Source of the DNA: Halorientalis marina | GTDB lineage: Archaea; Halobacteriota; Halobacteria; Halobacteriales; Haloarculaceae | Reading direction: 5' to 3' | NCBI RefSeq assembly: GCF_023028345.1 | Contig: NZ_CP095487.1 | Location: 1,798,001 to 1,862,000, forward strand | DNA length: 64,000 nucleotides | Part shown: piece by piece, positions 1-9,132 of the stretch | Layout: every line of letters starts with the position of its first letter | Numbering within the stretch: the stretch's first letter is position 1 | Notes under the pieces: generated by a model | The model's input: only the letters and a program-made list of their open reading frames with translations | Told to the model about the DNA's origin: nothing | The model's database searches: none | Translations under genes and position numbers: made by a program

Positions 1-81
1 GAGGTCGCGGGAGACCCGGCGCCCCTCGCTCCGGGACAGGTCCGCGTCGAGGAAGGCGGGCCAGATGACGTTCTCGACCAT
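1..81 (-). CDS. srp19: Signal recognition particle subunit SRP19 (N-terminal fragment)
   Basis: Only the first 27 codons lie in the window; the gene runs off the left edge. The fragment begins [20 protein letters not shown] and continues with an Arg-rich GRRVSRDL stretch, which is the highly conserved start of archaeal SRP19. In archaea this protein binds the tips of SRP RNA helices 6 and 8 and promotes loading of SRP54. A TATA-like CCTTACATCG (minus strand, 104-113) lies about 25 bases before the ATG, so a leaderless transcript is likely. The identification rests on a short but very characteristic N-terminus. Confidence 0.85.
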   Translation of the reverse strand, partial: MVENVIWPAFLDADLSRSEGRRVSRDL

Positions 82-140
82 GTGCGTCCGTTGGTTGGCC
101 CCGATGTAAGGCTCTTTCCAGTCCGGCCGACGCCGCGGCG

Positions 141-1319
141 TCAGTTCCGTCGCCGGGTCAGCAGGACCACGGCCGCGAATCCGAGCGTCAGGCCGGCGAT
201 GGCGCCCGCAGCCGTGAGCCCCGGCCCGCTCGCGGTCGTCGCCGCTGGCGTCGGCGTGGTGGCGTTCTCCCGCACGTCCGAGCGGTTCACGCTCTCGTTT
301 GCGGCGTCGAGCGCGTCGGGGTGCCACGTCCTGGCGAGGCGGGTGAGCGGGACTGCCACGCGCACCCCGGGCTGACTGATGTAGTTCGAGCGGAGCGCGA
401 CGGTCTGTCCCTCCCGGACCGCGGTCGTCCCGTTGAACGCGGCCGTGGACGGCACCGTGGCGTCGTCCGGGGAGACGATCCAGTCGGGGTCGCGCTCGAC
501 CACGATCTCCTCGCTCAGCGAGGCGTAGCCCTCGATGCCAGCGTCGGCGGCGACGTTGTTCCCGCCGGCCGTCTCGATCACGTCGTGGATGTGCGTCCCG
601 GTGCCGGTCGTCGTCTCGAAGAAGTAATAGAGCGCGTCCGGCCGCTCGTCGGCGCGCTCGGCCGCGACCGCCGCACGCTCGACGCTGAGGCGGAACTCGG
701 TCGCGGACTTGCGGGCGCTCTCGCAACTCCCGACGAGCCGCCCGACGGTCTCGACGTTGCGCGCGACCTCGTCCAGCGACGTCACGAGGCCGAAGTGATA
801 GACGGTGATCCCCGCCGACCGGAGCTGTCGGACCGTCTCGATGCTCGTCGTGTTCGCCGCGAGCACGAGGTCGGGCTGGAGCCCAACGACCTGCTCCGTG
901 TTCACGGTGAGATCCTCGTTTTTGACGTTCGTCGTGTCGCCCCTGTCCGAGAGGTAGGCCGTGTACTGGGTCCTGTCCATGCCGACGACCCGGTCCTGTG
1001 CGCCGATCTCCCAGAGTGCCTGCGCGTCGCTGGGCTGGAGCGCCACGATCCGCTCGGGCCGCTCCTCGACGGTCACCTCGGTCCCCGTCGTGTCCGTCGC
1101 CGTCACCGGGAACGAACAGGACTCCTGCACGGCGGCGGGGCCGCCGCGAGCGGCATCGACCTCCGCCGCACGGTCCCCAGTCCCGACGCTCGCGGCCGAC
1201 CCGAGAGCGCCCGAATCGCCCCCACCGGCTGCGCTCGGTCCCGCGGCCCCGAACCCGACCGTCCCGACCACACCCGCGACGACCAGACAGCCGACGAGTA
1301 ACAGCGTTCTCGCGTTCAT
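141..1319 (-). CDS. btuF: Cobalamin/corrinoid ABC transporter substrate-binding protein, PGF-CTERM anchored
   Basis: 392-residue secreted binding protein of the periplasmic-binding-protein III (BtuF/FepB) family. It starts with a hydrophobic signal segment (about residues 5-27) and a low-complexity linker. The binding domain follows, with the family hallmark '[19 protein letters not shown]' near residue 90 and '[10 protein letters not shown]' later. A Thr/Pro-rich stalk then leads to GPGLTA, a membrane segment and RRR at the C-terminus, which looks like a PGF-CTERM/archaeosortase sorting signal. It is divergent from btuC across a 61-base gap. I chose ATG 1319 because upstream in-frame sequence runs into btuC and a TATA-like element sits 22-32 bases before it. 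The substrate could be another corrinoid or a siderophore/heme; cobalamin is inferred from the BtuC/BtuD partners. Confidence 0.82.
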   Translation of the reverse strand: MNARTLLLVGCLVVAGVVGTVGFGAAGPSAAGGGDSGALGSAASVGTGDRAAEVDAARGGPAAVQESCSFPVTATDTTGTEVTVEERPERIVALQPSDAQALWEIGAQDRVVGMDRTQYTAYLSDRGDTTNVKNEDLTVNTEQVVGLQPDLVLAANTTSIETVRQLRSAGITVYHFGLVTSLDEVARNVETVGRLVGSCESARKSATEFRLSVERAAVAAERADERPDALYYFFETTTGTGTHIHDVIETAGGNNVAADAGIEGYASLSEEIVVERDPDWIVSPDDATVPSTAAFNGTTAVREGQTVALRSNYISQPGVRVAVPLTRLARTWHPDALDAANESVNRSDVRENATTPTPAATTASGPGLTAAGAIAGLTLGFAAVVLLTRRRN

Positions 1320-1380
1320 CGTCCCTACCCACGACGGGTATCCAATAAGTATTTGCCTAACGCAACCGGGCTTGTGTGGT
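1320..1380. promoter_or_regulatory. Overlapping divergent btuF/btuC promoter with a small inverted repeat
   Basis: The 61-base gap holds one AT-rich patch (1341-1355, CCAATAAGTATTTGC region). Read leftward it gives TACTTATT about 27 bases from the btuF ATG; read rightward it gives AAGTATTTGC about 27 bases from the btuC ATG. Both genes are therefore probably leaderless and driven by overlapping TATA elements. Directly next to it is TTGC-CTAAC-GCAA (1353-1365), a candidate operator. No cobalamin riboswitch is possible in a gap this short. Confidence 0.6.
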
Positions 1381-2481
1381 ATGAACGCGCGCGTCCGGAC
1401 CGTGAGCTGGTCGGCCGCGCTCGCCGTCTGCCTCGTGGCCGTCACCCTCGCCAGCGCGACCGTCGGCCCCGTCGCCATCGACGTGTTGACGGTCGCGAAA
1501 GCGACGCTGAACGCCGTCGCCGTCCCCGCCGGGATCGCCGCGAGCGTCCGCACCGCGACCGTCGCGGGCGCGACCCTCCCCGTTCCGGTCCCGGACGTGA
1601 CCTACGCGTACCCCTTCGCCTTCCGCGTGCCGACGGCCAGCGAGACCATCGTCCGGCAGGTCCGCCTGCCCCGCATCGCGCTGGCCGCCGTCGTCGGCTT
1701 CGCGCTCGCCGCGGCCGGGACCGTCATGCAGGGTTTCTTCCGGAACCCGATGGCCGACCCCTCCATCGTCGGCGTCTCCTCCGGCGCGGCCGTCGGCGCC
1801 GTCGCGACCATCGCGCTCCCGCTCGCTGTTCCCTTCGGCCTGCAGACCGCGGCGTTCGTCGGCGCGCTCGCGGCCGCCTTCGGCGTCTACGTCATCGCCA
1901 GCGAGGGGGGCCGGACGCCCGTCGCGACGCTCCTGCTCGCCGGCGTCGCCGTCCAGACGCTGCTCGGTGCCGTCGTCTCGTATATGCTCCTGCAGTCCGG
2001 CGAGAGCCTCCGGCAGGCCGTCTACTGGCTGATGGGGAACCTCCGTAACTCGACGTGGGCCGAGGTCGAAGTGACGCTCCCGCTCGCGCTGCTGGCCTTC
2101 CTGGCCCTCTCCGCCTACGCCCGCGATATGAACGTCCTCCTGCTCGGCGAGGTCGACGCCCAGACGCTCGGCATCGAGGTCGAGCGGACGAAGCGGCTCC
2201 TGCTGGCCGTCGCCAGCGTCATCACCGCCGCCGCGGTCGCCGTCGCGGGCGTCATCGGCTTCGTCGGCCTGATCGTCCCCCACGCGATGCGCCTGCTCGT
2301 CGGCCCCGACCACCGGATCCTCCTGCCGACGAGCGCGCTCGCTGGCGCCTCCTTCCTCGTCGCCACCGACACGCTCGCGCGGGCCGGCCCCGCCGAGGTT
2401 CCCGTCGGCATCGTCACCGCCGCGCTCGGGGCCCCCTTCTTCCTCTATCTCCTCCGCAGTCGGGAGGTGCACGCGCTGTGA
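1381..2481 (+). CDS. btuC: Cobalamin/corrinoid ABC transporter permease
   Basis: 366-residue FecCD-family permease with about ten hydrophobic segments. The conserved loop '[20 protein letters not shown]' near residues 117-136 matches the NP.ADP..(L/I)G...GA signature of BtuC/FhuB/FecCD proteins, and a typical '[17 protein letters not shown]' coupling/late segment is present. The ATG at 1381 is preceded by a TATA-like element at about -27. It forms an operon with btuD, whose GTG start overlaps the btuC TGA (GTGA). It should assemble with BtuD and the divergently encoded BtuF to import corrinoids. A siderophore substrate cannot be excluded from sequence alone. Confidence 0.88.
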   Translation: MNARVRTVSWSAALAVCLVAVTLASATVGPVAIDVLTVAKATLNAVAVPAGIAASVRTATVAGATLPVPVPDVTYAYPFAFRVPTASETIVRQVRLPRIALAAVVGFALAAAGTVMQGFFRNPMADPSIVGVSSGAAVGAVATIALPLAVPFGLQTAAFVGALAAAFGVYVIASEGGRTPVATLLLAGVAVQTLLGAVVSYMLLQSGESLRQAVYWLMGNLRNSTWAEVEVTLPLALLAFLALSAYARDMNVLLLGEVDAQTLGIEVERTKRLLLAVASVITAAAVAVAGVIGFVGLIVPHAMRLLVGPDHRILLPTSALAGASFLVATDTLARAGPAEVPVGIVTAALGAPFFLYLLRSREVHAL

Positions 2482-3671
2482 TCGCAGTCGACGGCGTCAC
2501 GGTCTCCCGCGGCGGCGTCGCCGTCCTCGAAGACGTCTCCATGTCCATCGACGCCGGGGAGTTCGTCGCGCTCGTCGGTCCCAACGGCGCGGGCAAGACC
2601 ACCCTGCTCCAGACGATTAACGGCGTCCTCACGCCGGACGCGGGCCGGGTCACCGTCGACGGCCGCGACGTCCAGGACTGCTCTGCCCGGACGGTCGGCC
2701 GACTCGTCGCCACCGTGCCACAGCACGCCAGCGTCGGCTTCGACTTCGCCGTCGAGGACATCGTCGCGATGGGGCGAACGCCCTACCAGTCCCGGCTTGG
2801 CCGGACCGACCACGCCGCGGACCGGCGCCACGTCGAGCGTGCACTGGAACGGACGCGCACCGCCGAGTTCGCCGACCGTTCCATCGACGCCGTCAGCGGC
2901 GGCGAGCGCCAGCGCGTGCTGCTCGCCCGCGCGCTCACACAGGACACGCCCGCCCTCCTGCTCGACGAACCGACCGCGAGCCTCGATATCACTCATCAGG
3001 TCGAGACGCTCTCGCTCGTGGCCGACCTCGCGGCCGAGGGAAAGACGGCGGTGGCGGCCATCCACGACCTCGACCTGGCGGCCCGGTTCTGCGACCGGCT
3101 GGTCCTCGTCGCCGACGGCGGCGTGGTCGAGCGAGGTCCCCCGGCCGAGGTCCTGACCGCGGACGCACTCGGCGACGCCTTCGGGGCCGACGCCGCGGTC
3201 GCGACCGACGCCGTGACCGGGACGCCGTCGGTGACGGCACTCGACGACCGCCCGGACCGCGACGTTCGCGCTCACGTCGTCGGCTCGGGACCGCTCGCGG
3301 CACGAACGGTCGCGACGCTCGCCGACGGCGGCGTCACCGTGACCGCAGGACCGCTCCCCGAGGGCGACGTGGCCGCGGCGACAGCCCGGGCCCGGAGGCT
3401 CGACGCCGTCACCGTCCCGCCGTTCGAGACGCCCGACGAGGCCGCACACGAACGGGCCGCCGGGCTCGCGGCGTCGGCCGACGTACTCGTGATCGCCGAC
3501 CCGCCTAACGGCGTCGACTGGCGGCCTCTCGGCGACGACTCCCCGCGTGTCCGCGTCGGTACTGAACTGAACGCCGACGAGCGAGCCGGGGGGACGGTCG
3601 CGACGGTCGAGACCGTGCTTCCGAAAGCGGTCGCCGCCGCGACCGAGCGGGAACTGCCGGCCGACGACTGA
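2478..3671 (+). CDS. btuD: Cobalamin/heme ABC transporter ATP-binding protein with haloarchaeal C-terminal domain
   Basis: 397-residue ABC ATPase. Walker A GPNGAGKT is at residues 34-41; the signature VSGGERQRV and Walker [13 protein letters not shown] follow. The ABC domain ends near residue 250, and about 140 extra residues follow, starting with a Rossmann-like [20 protein letters not shown]. This extended length (about 400 residues) is usual for haloarchaeal BtuD but not for bacterial BtuD; the role of the extension is unknown. Translation starts at a GTG overlapping the stop of btuC, implying coupling. It powers uptake through BtuC. Confidence 0.88.
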   Translation: MIAVDGVTVSRGGVAVLEDVSMSIDAGEFVALVGPNGAGKTTLLQTINGVLTPDAGRVTVDGRDVQDCSARTVGRLVATVPQHASVGFDFAVEDIVAMGRTPYQSRLGRTDHAADRRHVERALERTRTAEFADRSIDAVSGGERQRVLLARALTQDTPALLLDEPTASLDITHQVETLSLVADLAAEGKTAVAAIHDLDLAARFCDRLVLVADGGVVERGPPAEVLTADALGDAFGADAAVATDAVTGTPSVTALDDRPDRDVRAHVVGSGPLAARTVATLADGGVTVTAGPLPEGDVAAATARARRLDAVTVPPFETPDEAAHERAAGLAASADVLVIADPPNGVDWRPLGDDSPRVRVGTELNADERAGGTVATVETVLPKAVAAATERELPADD

Positions 3672-3734
3672 CCCCGCCGGCGAGGGGGTGACCGACCCAT
3701 CGCATTGATTAGTCGGCCCGGTGAACGCCCGCCG

Positions 3735-4115
3735 ATGAGCGATGGACCACCGGGCGCGTTCGCCGACGGTATCGGACTGACGATCACTGACGTGGAGCCG
3801 GGATACAGTCGCGGTACGCTGTCGGTAACCGAGGACCTGCTGAACCCCAACGACGTGCTCCACGGCGCGGTCACCTACGCGATGGCCGACACCGGCATGG
3901 GAGCGGCGCTCCAGCCGTCGCTCGAGGACGGCCAGAGCTGTGCGACCGTCGAGATCAAGATGAGCTACATGGAACCGGTCAGGGACGGCGACCTGGTCTG
4001 TGAGACGACCGTGACGCGCCGCGGCGGCTCGGTCGCCCACCTCGAATCGGCGGTCCGGCAGGGCGGGACGCTCGTCGCGCGGGCGACCGGCACCTTCTCG
4101 ATTTTCACGCCCTGA
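3735..4115 (+). CDS. PaaI-family hotdog thioesterase
   Basis: 126-residue hotdog-fold protein of the PaaI/YiiD thioesterase group. The active-site helix region 'LNPNDVLHGAVTYAMADTGMG' (about residues 33-53) has the expected N..G..HGG/A....AD pattern, and the later 'VEIKMSYMEPVRDGDL' strand is typical. It probably hydrolyses aryl- or acyl-CoA thioesters; the substrate cannot be read from sequence. The start ATG 3735 follows a TATA-like TTGATTAGTC at about -28. The gene converges with fbp with one base between the stops. Confidence 0.82.
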   Translation: MSDGPPGAFADGIGLTITDVEPGYSRGTLSVTEDLLNPNDVLHGAVTYAMADTGMGAALQPSLEDGQSCATVEIKMSYMEPVRDGDLVCETTVTRRGGSVAHLESAVRQGGTLVARATGTFSIFTP

Positions 4116-4116
4116 C

Positions 4117-4977
4117 TCACTCGGCGAGCGCGCCTTCGAGTCGCTCGATCAACCCCGTGTTCCCGACGTGGACCGGGACGCGCTGGTGGAGTTCCGTCGG
4201 TTCGACGGCCAGCAACGACTCCTCCCCGTTCGAGGATCGCCCGCCCGCGCACTCGACGATGTAGCCGATGGGATTGCCCTCGAACTGGAGTCGGAGCTTG
4301 CCGTTCGGGGCCGACTGTAGTGCGGGGTAGGCGAAGATTCCGCCGTACTCCAGCACCTGACTCACGTCGCCGATCATCGCGCCGCCGTAGCGGAGCTTGA
4401 GGTCCTGTTCGATCTCGCGGACGAACGCCTCGAAGTCGGCCGGCCAGTCGGGGACGCGGCCGCCGAACCCGTAGACGACCGGGTCGGCCGGCAGGGTCAC
4501 GTCCTCGTCGACGACGTGGCGTTCCGCCCCGCCGTCCTCCGAGTGGACGACCGACTCGGTCACCGCCCCGTCGACGGCGGCAACCATGTTGGTGATGGGG
4601 CCGTAGAGGACGTACGCGGCGCCGACCAGCGCCTCCCCGGGCGCCGGCAGCGGTTCGTCGTAGATCGCGACGATGGTCCCCATGACGTTGTTGGACTTGA
4701 GGTTCGAGGAGCCGTCGAGCGGGTCACAGGCGACGTGGAGGTGGCCCCCCTCGCTCTCGACGGTCCCCTCGCGTTCCTCGCTGGCGTACTCGGCGACGGC
4801 GTCGACAGAGAGCAACCGCTCCTCGAGCAGTTCGTCGGCGTGGACGTCCGCGGCGAGCATCTGGTCGCCGCTCGGATTCTCCGCGGTCTCGTACTCCCGA
4901 CGCCCGGACAGGCCCGCGCGAATCTCCGGGGCCGTCTCGGTCACGACGTCGAGGACGCGCTCGACCGCCTCGCTCAT
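4117..4977 (-). CDS. fbp: Fructose-1,6-bisphosphatase, class I
   Basis: 286-residue class I FBPase. The metal/substrate motif DPLDGSSN lies at residues 85-92; an upstream acidic stretch EYASEERE (63-70) and the C-terminal '[21 protein letters not shown]' segment are characteristic. It removes the 1-phosphate of fructose 1,6-bisphosphate in gluconeogenesis. Its start codon overlaps the stop of the class I aldolase gene by 4 bases, so the two consecutive gluconeogenic steps are translationally coupled. Inositol monophosphatases share the fold, but length and motifs favour FBPase. Confidence 0.9.
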   Translation of the reverse strand: MSEAVERVLDVVTETAPEIRAGLSGRREYETAENPSGDQMLAADVHADELLEERLLSVDAVAEYASEEREGTVESEGGHLHVACDPLDGSSNLKSNNVMGTIVAIYDEPLPAPGEALVGAAYVLYGPITNMVAAVDGAVTESVVHSEDGGAERHVVDEDVTLPADPVVYGFGGRVPDWPADFEAFVREIEQDLKLRYGGAMIGDVSQVLEYGGIFAYPALQSAPNGKLRLQFEGNPIGYIVECAGGRSSNGEESLLAVEPTELHQRVPVHVGNTGLIERLEGALAE

Positions 4978-5792
4978 TCTGCCTCGGGCGTGGCGGCCCC
5001 GCCGGCCGCCTCCAGGGCCTCCTCGACGGAGGACTCCTCGAAGATCACCTTCTCCAGGGCGTCGAGGATCCGCTCGGGATTCTCACGCTGGAAGACGTTC
5101 CGCCCGACCGCCAGCCCCGCGCCGCCGGCGTCGATGACCGACTTGACGTTCGAGAGGAACGCCTCGTCGGAGCGCTTGGAGCCACCGCTCATGACGACCT
5201 TCGTCTTCCCGGCCATCCGGACGGTCTCCTCCATCGCGTCCTGGGTGCCGGGGTACTTGACCTTCGCCACGTCAGCGCCGAGTTCCAGCCCCAGGCGTGC
5301 GGCGTAGGCGATGGTTTCGGGCGTCTTGGCGTTCCGCAGGCCCGCACCGCGCGGGTACGACCACATCACGACGGGCATATCGTTGCGGTGTGCCGCCTCC
5401 TGGGCGTCGCGGAACTCCTCGACCATCTCGATCTCGTGGTCCGAGCCGCCGTAGACGGTGAACCCGACCGAGGTGGCGCCGATTTCGCGAGCGTAATCGA
5501 CGGTCCAGTTGACCGCCGAGTCGTGCTCGCCGCGCCAGAGGTTCGAGGTGCCGTTGAGCTTCGCCAGCAGGTCCACCTCGTCCTCGTATGAGGGGTAGTA
5601 CGCCTCGGCGATGCCCTTCTGGACCGCGACGGAGGTCACGGCGTCGTGGGTCGCCACGTCGAACACGCGCTCCGGGTTCGCGCTCTCCGGCACGTCCTCG
5701 AAGTCTACCGGCCCGTGTTCGAGGCCGTGGTCGTACGCCAGGATGAGCACCTTCCCGTCCCGGGTCAGCGGGCTGTCGTCGATAGGGATCAT
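4974..5792 (-). CDS. fba: Fructose-bisphosphate aldolase class I (archaeal DhnA type)
   Basis: 272-residue DeoC/FbaB-type TIM barrel. Family landmarks are [10 protein letters not shown] at residues 19-28, the Schiff-base lysine region [10 protein letters not shown] (Lys177/Lys179) and the phosphate-binding [10 protein letters not shown] and [11 protein letters not shown] segments. The same family includes 2-amino-3,7-dideoxy-D-threo-hept-6-ulosonate synthase of the archaeal shikimate route. Overlap with fbp and absence of an aroB-like neighbour favour the glycolytic/gluconeogenic aldolase here. The ATG at 5792 is preceded by GGAGG ten bases upstream, and a TTAATA element lies at about 5818-5823. 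A longer upstream in-frame extension lacks family homology and was trimmed. Confidence 0.87.
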   Translation of the reverse strand: MIPIDDSPLTRDGKVLILAYDHGLEHGPVDFEDVPESANPERVFDVATHDAVTSVAVQKGIAEAYYPSYEDEVDLLAKLNGTSNLWRGEHDSAVNWTVDYAREIGATSVGFTVYGGSDHEIEMVEEFRDAQEAAHRNDMPVVMWSYPRGAGLRNAKTPETIAYAARLGLELGADVAKVKYPGTQDAMEETVRMAGKTKVVMSGGSKRSDEAFLSNVKSVIDAGGAGLAVGRNVFQRENPERILDALEKVIFEESSVEEALEAAGGAATPEAE

Positions 5793-6004
5793 CTCACCGA
5801 ATCCTCCCCCACGTTCGCTATTAATGTTGTTGGAGCCGAATTGTCGAAATTTACACGGAAGAGAGTAAATCACCGCTCGTCGTGTTTCAGGTATCGTTCC
5901 GAGTTCCACTCCCACCCAGTAATAAAGCACCGTCCAGGGTTGCAGGCTCTGTGACTGTGGTGGACGACTTATGTCCCGATACTGGGAACTGTGAACCACG
6001 ACGA

Positions 6005-6601
6005 ATGCACGCCACGACACAACGGTACCAGCCGGAAGCAGTCACCCTCTCCGGCACCGAATTTACTGTCGAACAGACCGGGAAAGACGAGAACATGCGG
6101 CCCGAGTACGAGGCCCGGGACGTCACCGGTACCACCGTCTTCACCGGCAAATACGAGATGTACCAAGAGAAGGACACGGTCCGCTTCGCCGACTCGGACG
6201 GTAACGAGGTCTGCACCGTGACGGCCAGCGGGACCTGGGACATCGCCGGCGACTACCGCCTCACGGACAGTCACACCGGGGAGGACCTCGTCGTCTTCGA
6301 AAACGACTTCTCCATGCTCCGGGACACCTGGCGGGTCCGCGACGCCGACGACGGGTCGCTCCTCGCCGAAATCGAGTCCCGCGGCGGACTCGTCACCGCG
6401 GGCCGGAAGCTCCTCCCGCTCGGCCAGTGGATCGGCCACGAGTACGAGATTACCGGCCCGGAAGGCAATACGGCCGGGTCCATCGAGAGCGGGTTCGCGA
6501 TACTCGACGAGTACGACATCACGCTCACCGACAGCGGTTCGGTTCCACCGGCGCCCGTCGTGATCGGTACGGCCGTCATCGATGCGATCCAGGGGAATTA
6601 G
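6005..6601 (+). CDS. LURP-one-related/tubby-like beta-barrel protein
   Basis: 198-residue protein resembling the LURP-one-related (LOR, scramblase/tubby C-terminal-like) family. It has repeating beta-strand motifs such as 'YEARDVTGTTVFTGKYEMY', 'DTWRVRDADDGSLLAEIESR' and a late hydrophobic 'FAILDEYDITLTD' strand, ending in a helix-forming segment. No signal peptide or membrane span. Haloarchaea carry several paralogues of unknown function; lipid or membrane association is known for relatives elsewhere but is inference here. ATG 6005 was preferred to an upstream in-frame ATG because a CTTATG element lies about 33 bases before it and the extension lacks similarity. Confidence 0.7.
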   Translation: MHATTQRYQPEAVTLSGTEFTVEQTGKDENMRPEYEARDVTGTTVFTGKYEMYQEKDTVRFADSDGNEVCTVTASGTWDIAGDYRLTDSHTGEDLVVFENDFSMLRDTWRVRDADDGSLLAEIESRGGLVTAGRKLLPLGQWIGHEYEITGPEGNTAGSIESGFAILDEYDITLTDSGSVPPAPVVIGTAVIDAIQGN

Positions 6602-6732
6602 CCGTCCCGGGCGAATCGCCGACGGCCGCGTTCGGCGGTGGCCGTCCCGGACGGGTGACCGCTCTTGGTCGATGCGAGTTCGCCGCCGTCACCGCCGGGA
6701 TATTGAATGGCGTCCGGGCCGTCCCTCCGGGT

Positions 6733-7071
6733 ATGGAACGCGCGGTCGGTGAGTACGAGGTCCGCGGGGTCGACGTCGGTCCGGAAACGCGGTGTGCGCA
6801 CTACGACGGCGACCGGGATATCATCGCGCTCCGACTCGGCTGTTGTGAGGTCTTCTACCCGTGTCACCGCTGTCACGAGGCGGTCGCCGGCCACGACTCC
6901 GACCCCTGGCCCCGCGAGCGCTTCGACGAACCGGCCGTCCTCTGTGGAGGCTGTGCCACCGCGCTGTCGGCGACGGCGTATCTCGACGCCGACCACACGT
7001 GTCCGGCCTGCGGTGCCGCGTTCAATCCAGGCTGTCGCGCACACTACGACCGCTACTTCGAGGGGCTCTAA
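6733..7071 (+). CDS. CHY zinc finger protein
   Basis: 112-residue Cys/His-rich protein. The pattern C-x-H-Y near residue 22, then CC, C-x2-C-H, C-x2-C and C-x2-C ... C-x3-H-Y, matches the CHY zinc finger, which binds three zinc ions. In eukaryotes the domain occurs in RING E3 ligases (Pirh2); stand-alone prokaryotic copies are uncharacterised. A TATTGA element about 27-32 bases upstream of the ATG supports a leaderless mRNA. It is a single-gene unit converging with the AI-2E exporter gene. Confidence 0.82.
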   Translation: MERAVGEYEVRGVDVGPETRCAHYDGDRDIIALRLGCCEVFYPCHRCHEAVAGHDSDPWPRERFDEPAVLCGGCATALSATAYLDADHTCPACGAAFNPGCRAHYDRYFEGL

Positions 7072-7095
7072 GAACCGACGGCAGGCCCGGCCGGC

Positions 7096-8199
7096 TCAGA
7101 AGTCGCCCAGCCGCATCTGATCGCCGTCGAGTCCGTCTTCCTCGTCCGGGTCGACGCCCAGCAACCGCGGGAGGGCGACGGTTGCGAACATCAGCCCGAC
7201 GACGAGGACGATGGGCGCGAAAAAGAACCCGTAGAAGCCCAGGACGATGGGCCCGAGGGTGTACGCGAGCATGAGCAGGCCGACGTGCGTCGCGTCGCCG
7301 CTGAGGATCGGCCGGAGCACGAGGTCGGGAATGGTGTCGACGACGACCACGGCGAGGACGAAGAAGCCGACGACGTAGGGCAACAGCGACTGGTCACCGC
7401 CCATCACGACCCCTGCGCCGGCGGCGAGGGTCACCGGGACGTAGACGATCTTCATGCCGACGACGGGGACGAGGCTCGCGATGCCCGTGAGCCCGCCCGC
7501 GAGCGTGGGGTAGGGCACCTGCGCGCCAGCAGGGACGGCGACGTTGTACCCACGGAAGACGGCGATGGCGATGAGCGACGTGGCGATGACGTTGAGCAGG
7601 TTGCCGAAAAAGACCGCCTCCAGCTCCCTGTCGACGGCTTCGAGGTACTCACGAATAATGGCGTCGTCGTCGAATCGCAACAACCACTCTCGGATGCGCG
7701 CGCCGTCGACCAGCAGGTAGTAGGTGACGACGACGATGATGAAGAGATTGAGGAAGAACCCGGAGACGAGGTCCGTCAGGAAGGTCGCGTTGTCCGTGGC
7801 GAAAGAGAGGAACGGGTCGAGCTGGCCGGACTGGTAGGCGCGGTACATCCCGCCGACGGTGAACTCTGGGAGTTGGTCGACGCGGCCGAACCACGGGATC
7901 TGTTCGCTGGCGACGCCGACGATAGCGGTCTGATCGACGAACTGCCGAGCCTCGACGACGAGGAGCACGACCGCGTAACCGATGAGCAAGAGGAGGGGAA
8001 CGGCCAGCGAGACGAGCACGACCACGGCACGCATCCGTGCCGGCAGCCGTAGTTTCCGGAGGGCCTTGTGATAGCGGCGCACCGAGTAGTACAGGAAGAC
8101 CGACACGGAGAGCGCCGCGATGAACCGGAGGGCGATTGCGCCGATGCCGACGGCGACGATGACGCCGAAGGCAGCGACCGCGAGACGGCGTTCGTCCAT
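7096..8199 (-). CDS. AI-2E family transporter (membrane exporter-like)
   Basis: 367-residue polytopic membrane protein with about eight membrane segments and the family pattern: N-terminal paired helices, a long extracytoplasmic stretch (residues about 90-140), 'FLNLFIIVVVTYYLLVDG', and a C-terminal GPIVLGFYGFFFAPIV region before an acidic tail. Members include AI-2 exporter TqsA and Na+/H+ antiporters, so the substrate is open. A strong TATA element (AATATATAAAT, 8220-8231) lies 21-32 bases upstream of the ATG, indicating a leaderless transcript and a well-expressed promoter. Confidence 0.87.
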   Translation of the reverse strand: MDERRLAVAAFGVIVAVGIGAIALRFIAALSVSVFLYYSVRRYHKALRKLRLPARMRAVVVLVSLAVPLLLLIGYAVVLLVVEARQFVDQTAIVGVASEQIPWFGRVDQLPEFTVGGMYRAYQSGQLDPFLSFATDNATFLTDLVSGFFLNLFIIVVVTYYLLVDGARIREWLLRFDDDAIIREYLEAVDRELEAVFFGNLLNVIATSLIAIAVFRGYNVAVPAGAQVPYPTLAGGLTGIASLVPVVGMKIVYVPVTLAAGAGVVMGGDQSLLPYVVGFFVLAVVVVDTIPDLVLRPILSGDATHVGLLMLAYTLGPIVLGFYGFFFAPIVLVVGLMFATVALPRLLGVDPDEEDGLDGDQMRLGDF

Positions 8200-8219
8200 A
8201 CTCCGTGGAGTGACGAACC

Positions 8220-8231
8220 GAATATATAAAT
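8220..8231 (-). promoter_or_regulatory. TATA box of the AI-2E transporter gene
   Basis: The run aatatataaat is the clearest TATA element of the first 10 kb in an otherwise GC-rich background. It sits about 25 bases from the start codon at 8199, the spacing of a leaderless haloarchaeal promoter. Confidence 0.75.
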
Positions 8232-8259
8232 CTACAGATGAGAACGGCGGGCGAAACCG

Positions 8260-8538
8260 TCACTCCACCCCAACGGCTTCGGCAATCGATTCGAGTTCGG
8301 CCTTCCGGAACGCCTGGTCGGCCTGCTCCGGGTCGTCCTCGTCCAGCACGCCGACTTTCCAGAGGATGCCGGCCCGCATCCGCGCTTTCGAGGGCAGACG
8401 GTTCGTGTCGATCTCGTACCCCACGGCCTCGCAGATCGCCGCGAGCGCTTCCTTCGTGAACGCGGTCGATTCGACGCGCTCGTATCGCCCGACAGCCTCG
8501 CGGATCTCGTTCCGGAGGTCGTCGACTGTTTTCGCCAT
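8260..8538 (-). CDS. Conserved haloarchaeal hypothetical protein
   Basis: 92-residue soluble, mostly helical, acidic protein beginning MAKTVDDLRNEIREAVGRYE and ending in AVGVE. I do not recognise a characterised family. Hydrophobic spacing suggests four or five short helices, possibly a small helical-bundle domain. It is a single gene, oriented like the AI-2E gene but upstream of its promoter, so the two are not co-transcribed from the exporter promoter. Clean start, acidic composition and codon use like its neighbours support it as a real gene. Confidence 0.6.
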   Translation of the reverse strand: MAKTVDDLRNEIREAVGRYERVESTAFTKEALAAICEAVGYEIDTNRLPSKARMRAGILWKVGVLDEDDPEQADQAFRKAELESIAEAVGVE

Positions 8539-8644
8539 ACGGGCGGGACGTCGGCACCGGGCCTGTAGGTTCCGGTTCCGGGCGGGGACCGGCGGTGGCC
8601 CGACGATTCCACCGAGGAGGACGCGGCGGCGGAGCGAGGGCGAG

Positions 8645-8854
8645 TTACGTCTCGGCGGGCGCTCCTTCCCCGGCCCGCTTGAGAATCATCGGCGTGACCA
8701 GCACCTCCAGCACGGCGATACCCACGGCAACGAGCCGAGCGGTCCCGTCGAGAAACAGGAACGCGATGACGAGGACCACCGCTGCGCTGGTGGTTGCCAT
8801 GCCGTATCTGAGCACTGGATTCAACAGGGGATTCTGGGACTCGTGTTCGTCCAT
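8645..8854 (-). CDS. Small two-helix membrane protein
   Basis: 69-residue protein starting MDEHESQNPLLNPVLRYGMA with two hydrophobic segments, about residues 18-36 and 40-58, and a short charged tail. No family recognised. I chose the internal ATG at 8854 because the first upstream in-frame start adds a Pro-rich stretch with no conservation signal. Function unknown; the size and topology resemble many haloarchaeal small membrane proteins. Confidence 0.55.
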   Translation of the reverse strand: MDEHESQNPLLNPVLRYGMATTSAAVVLVIAFLFLDGTARLVAVGIAVLEVLVTPMILKRAGEGAPAET

Positions 8855-9056
8855 CGGCAGTAGTGCGGTGGGCGGCGAACCCCTTTCGTTCACTCGCCGG
8901 CTTTCACCACCGGAAAGGGGCCGTTAGATTTAATCTGGATGAACAGCCGTCGCGGCCGAAAGTCAGACGCGGAGTAGACAGAGGCCCTGCACGTGTGGTC
9001 TGGGGTCGGTCGGCCCCGCCCTCGTGGTTCTCCGGCGAGTCGGACGGCAACTGAGT

Positions 9057-9086
9057 CGTGACTGCGTCGGACAGAGCGCAGTCACG
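9057..9086. terminator. 10-bp hairpin downstream of the Tat lipoprotein gene
   Basis: CGTGACTGCG (9057-9066) pairs perfectly with CGCAGTCACG (9077-9086) around a 10-base loop. It lies 47-76 bases beyond the minus-strand stop at 9133, where a 3' end is expected. There is no T tract, so it may be an RNA-stabilising 3' stem or a DNA operator rather than a classical terminator. Confidence 0.4.
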
Positions 9087-9093
9087 CACCACT

Positions 9094-9109
9094 CCCGGGT
9101 GCACCCGGG
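9094..9109. repeat. Perfect 16-base palindrome
   Basis: CCCGGGTGCACCCGGG is identical to its reverse complement and lies only 8 bases from the preceding hairpin and 24 bases after the stop of the minus-strand gene. It may be part of the same 3' end structure. Confidence 0.5.
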
Positions 9110-9132
9110 CTGATGCCCGACCGGCGGACTCC

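Noticed and set aside
8863..9054. 63-codon frame in the 8855-9132 gap
   Set aside because: Composition is unlike haloarchaeal proteins (Arg/Trp/Pro rich), with no promoter or conserved motif. The 278-base gap is better read as a 3' region with hairpins.
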